Part shown: piece after piece, positions 1 to 9,146 of the stretch | Numbering within the stretch: the first letter of the stretch is position 1 | Layout: the number at the start of each line of letters is the position of its first letter | Source: Alteribacillus bidgolensis | GTDB taxonomy: Bacteria; Bacillota; Bacilli; Bacillales; Marinococcaceae | Direction: 5' to 3' | Assembly (NCBI RefSeq): GCF_002886255.1 | Contig: NZ_KZ614149.1 | Coordinates: 1,488,001 to 1,552,000, forward strand | Length of the DNA: 64,000 bases | The notes under the pieces: generated by a model | Seen by the model: only the letters and a program-made list of their open reading frames with translations | Databases searched by the model: none | Told to the model about the DNA's origin: nothing | Translations under genes and position numbers: made by a program

Positions 1-77
1 ACTTGATTGCTTTGCTGCAACAGTGATTTTTCTTCATCTGTTTCCTGAAGCAGCTGATGAAGGATATCCGCTGACAA
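1..77 (-). CDS. Partial CDS at left edge, N-terminal 25 residues, unknown
   Basis: Reading leftward from a TTG codon at 77 gives about 25 open residues beginning MSADILHQLLQETDE and running off the window. A purine-rich GAGAGGGTG lies about eight bases upstream of the TTG, which is why I take it as a start. It follows kdgA on the same strand after about 80 bases, so it may be the next gene of the pectin operon. The fragment is too short to assign a family. Confidence 0.35.
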   Translation of the reverse strand, partial: MSADILHQLLQETDEEKSLLQQSNQ

Positions 78-160
78 TTATCGTTCACCCTCTCCCTTAT
101 GGTAGTCGACACGAGAGGTAAATGGATTTTCCAACTCGACCTCGCTACGGAAAAGAAGGA

Positions 161-808
161 TTATGATCTCGCTTCTTTTACGGCTTCGGTATAGGATGTA
201 GCATTTTGTTCAATTTCAGTAAAATTTCCTTCTGCAATTAAAGTATGATTGACAAGGTTTCCGCCTGCCCCAATAGCAACTGCTCCAGCCCTTATAAAGT
301 CTGCCGCATTATCAAGATCAACGCCACCTGTCGTCATGATTGGGATTTGGGGTAACGGTCCTTTCATGTTCTTAATGAACGAAGCCCCTACGGAAGAGGC
401 CGGAAAAACTTTCACCATGTCGACTCCCATCTCATAAGCCGTAATTGCCTCCGTCGGCGTCATGACCCCTGGAACAGATAGTTTGCCATATCTAAGAGTC
501 GTTTTCACAACGTCTTCGTTTAACACTGGGCTTACAATGAATTCAGCTCCGCTATCGATCGCCTGTTTTGCCGTTTCACTATCCAGGACAGTTCCTGCTC
601 CAATGATGGCCTGACCTTTGAAGGCAGTCGTCAATTTTCGGATAGCAGCGAGTCCATTCGGATCATCGACGGTTACCTCAAGTGCATTTACACCGCCTTT
701 AATCAGACTTTCACATACCTGTTCAACAGCATGTTCCGGTACTTTACGAATAACAGCCACGACACCGCTTTCTACTAAACGATGGAATAGAGTAATTTTA
801 TTGATCAC
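161..808 (-). CDS. kdgA: KDPG/KHG aldolase (2-keto-3-deoxy-6-phosphogluconate aldolase)
   Basis: Cytoplasmic class I aldolase of the Eda family, expected to split 2-keto-3-deoxy-6-phosphogluconate into pyruvate and glyceraldehyde-3-phosphate, the last step of hexuronate breakdown. About 215 residues, the normal family length. The catalytic Glu in GGVNALEVTVD (about residue 44) and the Schiff-base Lys in VKVFPASS (about residue 133) are present, as is the GAGTVLD phosphate-binding stretch. I prefer the GTG start at 808: it has an AGGAAG site eight bases upstream and overlaps the kdgK stop as GTGA, implying translational coupling; a GTG at 817 is also open. The gene appears intact although kdgK upstream is not. 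Confidence 0.93.
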   Translation of the reverse strand: MINKITLFHRLVESGVVAVIRKVPEHAVEQVCESLIKGGVNALEVTVDDPNGLAAIRKLTTAFKGQAIIGAGTVLDSETAKQAIDSGAEFIVSPVLNEDVVKTTLRYGKLSVPGVMTPTEAITAYEMGVDMVKVFPASSVGASFIKNMKGPLPQIPIMTTGGVDLDNAADFIRAGAVAIGAGGNLVNHTLIAEGNFTEIEQNATSYTEAVKEARS

Positions 809-1761
809 CGCACACACTTCCTAACGAGAAATTTTTTCTGAGATTGGTTAGGATTAACTTGCCCCCAGAAAGGATAGCCTTCCATATCTCCTTCCACAGA
901 TAAAGCGTAAGCTCCGATTCGGTTTCCGAACTTGACAGCTTTCGCATAGCCCCATCCACGTAATAGCCCTGAGATGAAACCAGCTGCGAAACCGTCTCCA
1001 GCTCCAGCCGTATCCACTACTTCGTCTACTTGGAACCCTGAAACATGTGCCTTCTCACTTTCTGTGGCAAAATATGCTCCTTCACTTCCAAGCTTGACTA
1101 CGACAACTTTCGCTCCCTGATTTAAGAAAACTTCGGCGATTTCTTCAGGGTCACTGGATCCCGTCAGAAGTTTTCCCTCTTCTATGCCTGGTAACACAAT
1201 ATCCACCTGCCCGGCAATTTCCATAAGTACTTGCCTGGCCTTTTCTTCAGACCACAATTTCAAACGTATATTCGGGTCGAAAATAATGGTCTTCTTATGC
1301 TTTTTTGCCAGCTTGATCGCTTCATCCACTGTTTCCTTACAGCTCTCACTTAAAGCTGGAGTGATTCCGCTCAAATGAAGGTATTTGGCCGATTGAAGAT
1401 AGTTTTCGTCCAAATCATCAGGAGATAGCAAACTCGCTGCTGTTGATGCCGATAATAGTAAATGTTTGGATCCTGATTGGTCATTCTTTCTTTAAAAAAT
1501 ACAGCCGTAGGAGCCTGGTCATCGAAAACAACGCGAGAAGTGTCCACCCCTTCTCCACGGATGACATTCTGTACATACAGCCCGAATTCATCCTCACCGA
1601 GTTTGCTAATCCAGCCCGTCTGGTGACCGAGCCTCGTCAGGGCAATAGCCACATTCGTCTCCGCCCCGCCCACTGTTTTCCTATAAGAATCTACATATCT
1701 GAGCGGACGTCGAACCCGGCTTGAATAGAACCATACTTTCACCAAGAGTTATAACATCCAT
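805..1761 (-). pseudogene. kdgK: 2-keto-3-deoxygluconate kinase, disrupted by two compensating frameshifts
   Basis: PfkB-family sugar kinase that would phosphorylate 2-keto-3-deoxygluconate for KdgA. The protein is spread over two frames. It starts at ATG 1761 as MDVITLGESMVLFKPGSTSA, hits a stop unless the frame changes near 1700, continues in a second frame with RYVDSYRKTVGGAETNVAIA and the sugar-binding region to about 1440, then returns to the first frame at ASLLSPDDLDENY and runs to the PfkB signature DTAGAGDGFAAGF (about 1000-1030) and the end. The two one-base indels cancel. Together the pieces cover a full-length kinase of about 318 residues. Either a recent pseudogene or two sequencing errors; the protein would not be made as written. 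Confidence 0.85.
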
Positions 1762-1813
1762 GATTTCGCTCCTGTTCATCATTTTGATCTTCCAATTATC
1801 AGATAAAAAATTT

Positions 1814-1850
1814 CCATCAGAAGCGAGAGAGTACCTCCCGCTTCTGATGG
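1814..1850 (-). terminator. Rho-independent terminator after kduI
   Basis: A 12-bp perfect inverted repeat (CCATCAGAAGCG / CGCTTCTGATGG) with a short loop, followed on the minus strand by a T-rich run. It lies just downstream of kduI and upstream of kdgK, so it should partly separate the kduD-kduI transcript from kdgK-kdgA. Confidence 0.8.
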
Positions 1851-1864
1851 TTCCCTGATTACCT

Positions 1865-2698
1865 TTATTTCAGCTCTTCCATTTTCACATGATCCATATC
1901 ATCGAATGTATAATTTTCTCCGGCCATGGCCCAGATAAAGGTATAATTATTTGTACCAACACCTGAGTGGATCGACCAAGGGGGAGAAAGAACTACTTGT
2001 TCATTTTTGACCACTATATGACGGGTATCATCCGGCTTGCCCATGAAATGGAATACACGGGATTCTTCGTCCATATCGAAATATAAGTAAGCTTCCATAC
2101 GGCGATCATGCACGTGCGGCGGCATCGTATTCCACATGTTGTTCGGAGCAAGAAGCGTCATACCCATCATCAATTGGCAACTTTGGATACCATCACCATG
2201 GATGTACTTATAAATCGTACGGTTGTTGGATTCAGCATCTGAACCTAGGTGCGTAGGCGTCGCTTCTTCAATGGCTAACTTTTTAGTCGGATAGTTGGTA
2301 TGAGCTAAAGCGGAAACAATATAGAATCTGGCAGGTTTAGAAGCATCAACACTCTCCACCGTTACTTCTTTATTACCTTTTCCGACATAGAGGCAGTCAC
2401 GCTTATTCAAATCATACGATTCACCATCGACCGTGACTTTGCCGGCATTTTCCGAGATATTGATAAATCCGACCTCTCTACGCTCTAAGAAATACTCAGT
2501 TTTCAACGTTTCTTTATCTTCTAACTTCAAAGGCTTGTCTGTTGGTACAGCTCCTCCCGTGATCAAGCGATCATAGTGGGAGTACACCATGTTCAGTTCA
2601 CCCTGAACGAATAGGTTTTCAACTAAGAAGTCATTTCGGATTCTTTCTCCATCGTACATTTTGAAATCTGTTGGATTTGTTGCGTATCTTGTTTCCAT
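1865..2698 (-). CDS. kduI: 5-keto-4-deoxyuronate isomerase
   Basis: Isomerises 5-keto-4-deoxyuronate (4-deoxy-L-threo-5-hexosulose uronate), the product released from unsaturated galacturonate, to 2,5-diketo-3-deoxygluconate. Cupin-fold protein of about 277 residues, full length for KduI. The zinc ligands are visible in PPHVHDRRMEAY (His195, His197, Glu202) with a further His in PWSIHSGVG. I use ATG 2698, which sits six bases after GGAAGGTG; a GTG at 2707 would place the ribosome site directly on the start. It follows kduD by about 40 bases and the pair supplies consecutive steps. Confidence 0.95.
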   Translation of the reverse strand: METRYATNPTDFKMYDGERIRNDFLVENLFVQGELNMVYSHYDRLITGGAVPTDKPLKLEDKETLKTEYFLERREVGFINISENAGKVTVDGESYDLNKRDCLYVGKGNKEVTVESVDASKPARFYIVSALAHTNYPTKKLAIEEATPTHLGSDAESNNRTIYKYIHGDGIQSCQLMMGMTLLAPNNMWNTMPPHVHDRRMEAYLYFDMDEESRVFHFMGKPDDTRHIVVKNEQVVLSPPWSIHSGVGTNNYTFIWAMAGENYTFDDMDHVKMEELK

Positions 2699-2739
2699 TT
2701 CATTCACCTTCCTTGTTTTTTTCTAAATAGGTTCATTTA

Positions 2740-3501
2740 TTAAGAGCTCATCCATCCACCATCAACGCAAAGGATGTGGCCATTCAAGTAGTTCGCTGCA
2801 TCAGAGGCGAGGAAAATAGCCGCTCCCTGTAAATCTTCCGGGGTTCCCCACCTGCCCTGAGGGATTCTTGCTTCAATAGAGGATTTACGCTCTTCATTTT
2901 CACGAATCGGCGCTGTATTATCTGTCGCAAAATACCCTGGAGCGATAGCGTTTACATTTAAGCCTTTACTTGCCCATTCATTGGCTAAGGATTTAGTAAT
3001 CCCGGCCACAGCATGTTTACTAGCGGTATATCCCGGAACGGTCAATCCTCCCTGAAAAGATAGCATGGAAGCGATGTTAATGATTTTTCCAGATCCACGC
3101 TCCAGCATATGCTTTCCGATTTCACGTGATAAATAGAAAACGGAGTTCTGGTTAATGTTGATGACACTCTCCCAATCCTCATCTGAATGCTCCGTTACAG
3201 GATTGCGCCGGATGATCCCAGCATTGTTTACTAAAATATCCACATTTCCAGTCAATAAGGTAGCCTGTGAAGCCAGCTGTTTGGCTGCTTCAGGATCCGT
3301 AAGATCTGCCGTTAATTCATAATATTTCGATCCTGAACCCTCAACAAGCTCCTTCGTGTCCGACTTACCATTTCCAGAGCTTACACCAATAATGTCTGCA
3401 CCAGCCTTTGCAAGACCAACAGCAATCCCCTGTCCTAGCCCTCTGCTGGAACCCGTCACTAATGCAACTTTTCCTTTTAAAGAAAAAAGCGATTCTATCA
3501 A
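2740..3501 (-). CDS. kduD: 2-deoxy-D-gluconate 3-dehydrogenase (2,5-diketo-3-deoxygluconate reductase)
   Basis: Short-chain dehydrogenase that reduces 2,5-diketo-3-deoxygluconate to 2-keto-3-deoxygluconate with NAD(P)H, directly after KduI. 253 residues with the classic SDR layout: cofactor motif TGSSRGLG (16-23), NNAG (92-95), catalytic Ser145, Tyr158 and Lys162 in YTASKHA, and the C-terminal VDGGW. The start is a TTG at 3501, supported by GGGAGGT eight bases upstream. Lies between the DeoR regulator and kduI on one strand, probably one transcript. Confidence 0.93.
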   Translation of the reverse strand: MIESLFSLKGKVALVTGSSRGLGQGIAVGLAKAGADIIGVSSGNGKSDTKELVEGSGSKYYELTADLTDPEAAKQLASQATLLTGNVDILVNNAGIIRRNPVTEHSDEDWESVININQNSVFYLSREIGKHMLERGSGKIINIASMLSFQGGLTVPGYTASKHAVAGITKSLANEWASKGLNVNAIAPGYFATDNTAPIRENEERKSSIEARIPQGRWGTPEDLQGAAIFLASDAANYLNGHILCVDGGWMSS

Positions 3502-3614
3502 ATGATTTACCTCCCTGAATTGAAAGTTCTCTTTTGTTCATAAATGTTCGTTACAGTTTGTATATTACCATTTGATTCCGAAAAATTCAACCTATCCACA
3601 CCATTAATCCACTA

Positions 3615-4382
3615 TTATTTCGTTGCAACCCTCACATTAACCCCTTTATTCTCTATCTCTTTTATGGCAGAGTGGGCTAATTGATCGTCCGTTATAAGTT
3701 CGTTTACATCTGTTATCTCGGCAAATTGCACCAAAGCTACTTTTTCGAACTTCGTAGAATCTGCTACGAGGGTGACATGATCGGCACAATCTAGGATCTT
3801 CCTTTTCCAATCAACGTGCATGCTATTGAGTACGGTTAAACCATGTTCAATAGAAAAGCCTGTCGTTCCAAAGAAAAGACGATTCACCCTCAGCCTTTTC
3901 AAAGCTTCTGTAACCTGATCCCCGAGCAATGAAGAAGAATGATGGATCCGGGTACCTCCTAGTACGACCAGCTGAACATTTTCTTTATCATGAAGAATGT
4001 GCGCGATCTTGATATCGTTTGTAATCACGGTCACCGGGAAGTTGCCGAGCCTTTCCGAAATCGCACTCGTCGTACTTCCTCCATCCATCAGAATCGTTTC
4101 ATGTGGTTCAATCAGCCTTACCGCTTCCTTTGCTATAGCGTCCTTAATTTCTGTATGGCTGGACTGCCTCTCCCTGACAGGTAAGATTTTACCCTCCTTG
4201 TTTTCCAACACTGCACCACCATGAATTCTCTTCAATAACCCTTTTTTCTCCAAAGCTTCTAAATCGATTCGGATGGTTTTTTCCGTTACACCAAGCAATT
4301 GGCTTAGCTGAGAGACTTTGACCGCTTTGTCCGTTTCCAATTTATTCAAAATGGTTTCATATCGTTCAATAGAAAACATCAT
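3615..4382 (-). CDS. DeoR-family transcriptional regulator
   Basis: 255-residue DeoR/GlpR-type regulator: an N-terminal winged helix (about residues 5-60, with KVSQLSQLLGVTEKTIRIDL as recognition region) and a C-terminal sugar-phosphate sensor fold with DGGSTT and the FFGTTGFS segment typical of the DeoR sensor domain. First gene of the kduD-kduI group, so it probably represses the pectin locus and responds to a phosphorylated intermediate such as KDPG; that ligand is inference. Many pectin loci use KdgR (LacI type) instead. Strong GGAGG site before ATG 4382. Confidence 0.88.
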   Translation of the reverse strand: MMFSIERYETILNKLETDKAVKVSQLSQLLGVTEKTIRIDLEALEKKGLLKRIHGGAVLENKEGKILPVRERQSSHTEIKDAIAKEAVRLIEPHETILMDGGSTTSAISERLGNFPVTVITNDIKIAHILHDKENVQLVVLGGTRIHHSSSLLGDQVTEALKRLRVNRLFFGTTGFSIEHGLTVLNSMHVDWKRKILDCADHVTLVADSTKFEKVALVQFAEITDVNELITDDQLAHSAIKEIENKGVNVRVATK

Positions 4383-4568
4383 TTCATCCTCCTTATTCCT
4401 TCACACTCCCTCATTATATTATAGAAACGAACAAAAAGGAACATATACAAACCCGAATTTCCGTAAAGGTAATACAGGCACCGGTTACACAATAATTGGC
4501 ATCCACTCTTTCTGTATGGTCAATAGAAAGACCGCCCCCAGTCATCTGTAAGACGGCCTACGGATTTT
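4383..4568. promoter_or_regulatory. Intergenic region between rhamnogalacturonan lyase and deoR
   Basis: No coding potential. On the minus strand it must hold both the end of the lyase transcript and the promoter of the DeoR-kduD-kduI unit. A GC-rich imperfect hairpin (4519-4560) lies just after the lyase stop and could terminate it, but the stem is weak. I could not identify a clear -35/-10 pair or operator. Confidence 0.35.
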
Positions 4569-7157
4569 TTATCTTCCTTCGTCCTCCTTATTATCCTTCC
4601 TTTCCCACTGATCGGTTAAGAGTTGAACATAATGGGTCAAGTTTCCTTTAGCTTGGGGAGAGATGTGTTTCTGCTTCCTTTCATCGTTTAGGCGTTCCTC
4701 ATACTTATTCAAAAATTTGAGCGCCTGCTTTTCCGATCCTTTTTCAAAATGGTGCCTGACCTGTTTCAACGTGTTCGTTAACTGATGGAGTAAAGGACCC
4801 GTCAGTTCTCCGCTTTCCTCATATTCACTCATCCTGTTTTGTAACACCGACAGAACACTGGAAGTCGAGAAATCTGGAACAGGAACGCTATTCCAGTTCA
4901 TATCCGATCCGAAATAAAAGCTGGTGTAGGCGGGCTGGTTATACGCAGAGTTTTGTCTTGCGATTCCCACCCGATATTGCGGGTCGTGCATTAATGTATA
5001 TAATTTGTGATCCGTCACCTCTGTACTGAGATACATCCGAATGGAAGAACTGTCCGCTGTTCTCAACAGCAATTCTTCTCTCCAATCACCGAATAGATCG
5101 GCTACAAGGGCAGGGTTTCCTTTTGTACCATTGTTGGTTAACGTATCTGTAGCCGTCAGGAGATTTCCTTCTTTCCAGTCCTCAATGGAAGGCGTGTCCT
5201 CCGATGCACCTGTAACGATTTGGGTCGTCATATCCGGAGACCACTTGATGTTCATGTTTGTACCCGGTGCTTCTTTACTGATTTGTTCACCATCTGCCGT
5301 CCATACTTCAACTGCCCACGTTTCCAAGCCTCTCCGCTCAGGATCAATGTCCCCGATCATTCCGCGGCCGGTATCTTTCCCTGTATAGCCGCCATAAATC
5401 GCTTCACCTGTCCCGGAGTCCCGTAAAGCATATCCATACGGAGCTTTGGCGCCATTTTCATGAACAGAGAATATCTCTAATCCCGGTCTATCCGGGTCGA
5501 TATCCGTCACGTGCATCGCATCTCCATGGCCCAGTTTAGCGTCAGTCCCCGGTGCTGCACTTTGGGCCGGTAATGTATCCTTTGAACTGTACAACAACGT
5601 ACCATCATGATCGATTGTGGCTCCTCCATAGATCACTTCCTGCTTGCCATCACTATCCACATCCACCACACTGAATGAGTGGAATCCCTGATTAGTGAGG
5701 GAGACGAATTCATCATCCGTCCCTGATTGATCATGGGGCCGGTCATTGAAAGGATTGCTCATCGGAGTCCAACCACTATCCACCGACCAGTGTTCCTCAA
5801 TACGCTTACCATCCCAGCTGTAAGAGACAAGGGAAGCTCTCGTGTAGTAACCACGTGAGAAAATGGCGTAGGGTTGTTTCCCGTCGAGGTAACCGACTCC
5901 GGCGAGAAAACGGTCGACCCGGTTACCGGGCTCAATTCTCGACATCGCATAATCTCCCCACATAAGACCATCATCATGGCGTCCCGGTTTGTAATGGACT
6001 GTGTCCATTTCATCACCCTTCTCCCCGTTGAATACGGTCAAATATTCAGGCCCTTCCAATATGAAGCCTTCAAATTCCCTTAAGTGGTTACGGCCGCTTC
6101 TACTTGGAGCATACTCATCCATGAAGTAATCCGTCAGTCTTTCCGCATCTTCCCTTGATAATGGATAGCTGTACCGTTTCTCGATTCCGAAAGCTTCCTC
6201 AAGCGTCTCCGGCCAATGACCACTTGTCACTTCCTCGTGCTCATGCCAGTTCATGAACATCTCTACAACGTGCTCATAATAATCATCACTGCTCATCCGG
6301 TAATCGTCCTTATGACTGTAGCCATTTTTCCTGTCTTCTTCAGGCATCGTGATGAATTTCTCCGATGTTACATTCCCCGCCTCATCGTACTTGATGATCT
6401 TTGTACCGGGAGCCGTTTTCAGCATCAATTCTGATTTTCCGTTTCCGTCAAAATCATAGGCTAAGAACTGCGTATAATGCGCCCCCGACCTGATATTCAC
6501 TCCTAAATCAAGGCGGTAAAGGAGAGTTCCGTCAAGCTCATAGGCATCGATGTATGTATTTCCGGTATAACCTACCTGAGAGACGTCTTTCGAGTTTGAC
6601 GGATCCCATTTCACAAAGTATTCGTATTGTCCGTCGCCATCCACATCACCTACGCTCATGTCGTTAGCGGAATATGTATAAGTTTCTCCAGCAGGTGTCG
6701 TCCCATCTTCCGGTTTCACAAGAGGCAGATCATAATACTGATTTTCCTATGGAGACACGGATGAACTTTGGTCGATTTCTTTTCCGTCCCTTATAGCGGT
6801 TACATAATATTCAGATTGATCCGTCCCGTCCTTGTCCAAATAGTTCGTACTGTCTTCCACTGTGGCAATCTTATTTCCGTTACGATAGACGTGAAAAGTT
6901 GAACCCGTCAGACCTGTGCCGGAAGAACCGGTCACTTCGTCAGCCAACAACCTCCAGCTCAGGAATAACCCTTCAGATGTAGACGCCGCAACCAGTCCCC
7001 GGTCGAGATATTCCAACTGCACACCTGCACCATTTCCTGTTCCCTCGTCTTTTTTCCAATCAGAGGCGGAAGTACTGAACGTCCCCGTCATCAGCAGAGG
7101 GACGACTAAAGCGATCATACATACCTTTTTAACAAGAGAAGATTTTTTCAAATACAT
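4569..7157 (-). pseudogene. Secreted rhamnogalacturonan lyase, PL11 family, split by an in-frame amber codon
   Basis: Extracellular enzyme that cleaves the rhamnogalacturonan I backbone by beta-elimination, like YesW. Residues 1-31 form a signal peptide (KK near the start, hydrophobic core, TSASDW). A fibronectin-like N-terminal part follows, then the calcium-binding beta-propeller with repeated DxDGDG motifs (DVDGDGQYEY, DFDGNGKSEL, DVDSDGKQEV). A C-terminal helical tail of about 100 residues (from about 4569 to 4870) is longer than in YesW. The reading frame is continuous except for TAG at 6747-6749 after QSSSVSP; downstream ENQYYDLPLVKP rejoins the family alignment in the same frame. A TGG to TAG change of one base would explain it. 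Unless amber is suppressed, only the 136-residue N-terminal fragment is secreted. Confidence 0.88.
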
Positions 7158-7186
7158 GTATCATCACCTTTTTTCATTATTTGGAA

Positions 7187-7199
7187 CCGTTGTAAACGG
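7187..7199. promoter_or_regulatory. Short palindrome upstream of the lyase
   Basis: CCGTT and AACGG arms separated by three bases, about 30 bases upstream of the lyase start. Could be an operator half of a LacI- or DeoR-type site or part of a degenerate cre. Short enough to be chance. Confidence 0.25.
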
Positions 7200-7269
7200 C
7201 TATCCCTTTGTTATGGCAAATAGGTTTAAAATATAAAAAAAATTCAGTCAATTAAAGAAAGTCTATGAA

Positions 7270-7301
7270 AAGCACACCATGATTGATCACGCGGTGTGCT
7301 T
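7270..7301 (-). terminator. Terminator of the TRAP transporter unit
   Basis: Nine-base perfect stem AAGCACACC / GGTGTGCTT with a 14-base loop, immediately after the dctM-like stop and ending in TTTT on the minus strand. It separates the transporter unit from the lyase gene downstream. Confidence 0.7.
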
Positions 7302-7306
7302 ATGCG

Positions 7307-8605
7307 TTATAATCCCAGCAGGTTCGGTAAGAACAAGCTGATTTGCGGAAAGTATGTGACTAGCATAAGTAAAACGAAAATCGCTGCATAGAATGGAAGG
7401 AGCGGCTTCAGTACTTGTTCAATCTTCACTTTCCCTACACTCGATCCTACAAAGAGTCCTGTTCCAACCGGAGGTGTGATGGTACCGACACACAAGTTGA
7501 GAATGAAGAAGATTCCAAAGTGAACAGGGTCTATACCAATACCTGTAGCAATCGGCATAAAAATCGGGGTGAAAATCAGAATCGCCGGCGCTACGTCCAT
7601 GACCGTACCGATTAACAGCAGGACAAGGTTCATGATAAGCAAAATGATGATCGGATTATCAGAAATGCCTAACACCAAGCTGCTCAGCGCTGCCGGAATA
7701 CCTGTGAAAGCCATAGCAAATGACATTAAAGAAGAAGAAGCAATCAGAAACATGATCACTCCTGTCATTTCAACGGCCTGGGCCATCACATGTGGCAGCT
7801 GTTTCAACGTGATCGTCTTATAAAAGAAGAAAGCCAAAATGAAAGAGTACACGACAGCAATAGCTGATGCTTCAACTGCCGTAAACACACCAGTCAGTAT
7901 TCCGCCGATAATAATAAAAATCAACAGGATACTCGGAACAGCTTCCCAAACGATTTTTTTCACATTCAAATTGGTTTTCTCGGTCACAACCGGATATTTT
8001 CTTTTCTTCGCAATGATGTAAGAAACAATCATAACCGCGAGAGCCCAGAGGACACCGATGACATATCCGCCCATGAATAGAGCTGCGATCGAAGTCCCTC
8101 CACTGATGAGGGAGAAAATGATGAAACCGGTACTTGGAGGGATGACCATTCCAGCCGGAGCTGAGGCAATATTGACTGCCGCTGCAAATTTCCGGTCGTA
8201 CCCTTCTTTTTCCTGCAGCGGGACCATGACCCCACCGATCGCTGTGGAGGCAGCGATTGCAGAACTGGAAATCGAACCGAACAGACTGTTTCCGATAACG
8301 TTTGTATGGGAAAGAGAACCCGGGACCCTGCCCGCCAACAGCTTAGAAAAGTCCACCAACTTCGCGGCAATCCCGCCGTTATTCATAATAATTCCGGATA
8401 AAATGAAGAATGGAACCGCTATCAAAGAAAAGCTGTCGATACTGGCTACCATCTTTTGAGCTGAGGAAAAAACCGCTATATCGATAGGCAGAATCAGTAA
8501 GATGGTAGCTAAAGACGCAACGGCAATACTGATTGCTATCGGTATACCTACCGCCAGAAGAACTGCAAAGACAAGGACCAAAATTAAGCTAGCCTGTAAG
8601 ATCAT
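7307..8605 (-). CDS. TRAP transporter large permease (DctM family)
   Basis: 432-residue integral membrane protein with about twelve hydrophobic segments, the ion-coupled translocation subunit of a tripartite ATP-independent periplasmic-type transporter. Typical family segments include the N-terminal LAVGIPIAISIA, PFFILSGIIMNNGGIA and GTITPPVGTGLFVG near the C terminus. Its start overlaps the end of the small permease by four bases (ATGA), so the two are translationally coupled. Within a pectin locus it most likely imports unsaturated (rhamno)galacturonides or galacturonate using a sodium or proton gradient; the substrate is inferred from context. Confidence 0.93.
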   Translation of the reverse strand: MILQASLILVLVFAVLLAVGIPIAISIAVASLATILLILPIDIAVFSSAQKMVASIDSFSLIAVPFFILSGIIMNNGGIAAKLVDFSKLLAGRVPGSLSHTNVIGNSLFGSISSSAIAASTAIGGVMVPLQEKEGYDRKFAAAVNIASAPAGMVIPPSTGFIIFSLISGGTSIAALFMGGYVIGVLWALAVMIVSYIIAKKRKYPVVTEKTNLNVKKIVWEAVPSILLIFIIIGGILTGVFTAVEASAIAVVYSFILAFFFYKTITLKQLPHVMAQAVEMTGVIMFLIASSSLMSFAMAFTGIPAALSSLVLGISDNPIIILLIMNLVLLLIGTVMDVAPAILIFTPIFMPIATGIGIDPVHFGIFFILNLCVGTITPPVGTGLFVGSSVGKVKIEQVLKPLLPFYAAIFVLLMLVTYFPQISLFLPNLLGL

Positions 8606-9129
8606 AGAACTTCACCTGCTTTTTCGTATTCCACGCCATCCCTTTTTTCCATAGCCGGAGTTTTATCTTTTTTTAATAATTGAACCATATTGAAGATACT
8701 GTAGAATGTGATCAACAAACCTGATACCGGCAGGGACAGATACACGAATCCCATCGGCATCCCTAAGGAAGGGGACAGCTGGGACATCGTAATCGAGATG
8801 GCTTTCACTCCACCATAGGTCATGATGGCCAACGAAAAGAGTAAAAAGGCGGATTGTATAAAAAGCTCTAACCCTACTTTGTTCTTTCCTTTGAACCGGT
8901 CACTGATCATCGTGAAGGCGATGTGACTCCTTTTTCCCACGACATACGAGGCGGCTAACATCGAAAGCCAGATCAGACTGAATCGTATAAACTCCTCCGT
9001 GATAGTACTCGGGTTGCTAAGAACATAACGGGCAATGACCTGCCACGTTGTAACCGCTACCATAATAAGAAACAAAGTAGCCGTTACACCTAAAAGTATT
9101 TTGTCCACGTACTTTTTCACTGCTTCCAT
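8602..9129 (-). CDS. TRAP transporter small permease (DctQ family)
   Basis: 175 residues with four transmembrane helices (about residues 14-35, 48-66, 90-112, 128-150), the usual DctQ topology. Contains the family segment TWQVIARYVLSNPSTITEEF near the N terminus. Forms the membrane complex with the large permease; located between the binding-protein gene and dctM in canonical P-Q-M order. Confidence 0.92.
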   Translation of the reverse strand: MEAVKKYVDKILLGVTATLFLIMVAVTTWQVIARYVLSNPSTITEEFIRFSLIWLSMLAASYVVGKRSHIAFTMISDRFKGKNKVGLELFIQSAFLLFSLAIMTYGGVKAISITMSQLSPSLGMPMGFVYLSLPVSGLLITFYSIFNMVQLLKKDKTPAMEKRDGVEYEKAGEVL

Positions 9130-9146
9130 TTGATTCCCTCCCTTAC

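Noticed and set aside
5041..5426. Plus-strand open frames antisense to the lyase
   Set aside because: Shadow frames of the minus-strand propeller domain; no ribosome site or protein-like composition.
8029..8459. Frames of 113 and 133 codons overlapping dctM on both strands
   Set aside because: Shadows of the DctM coding sequence.
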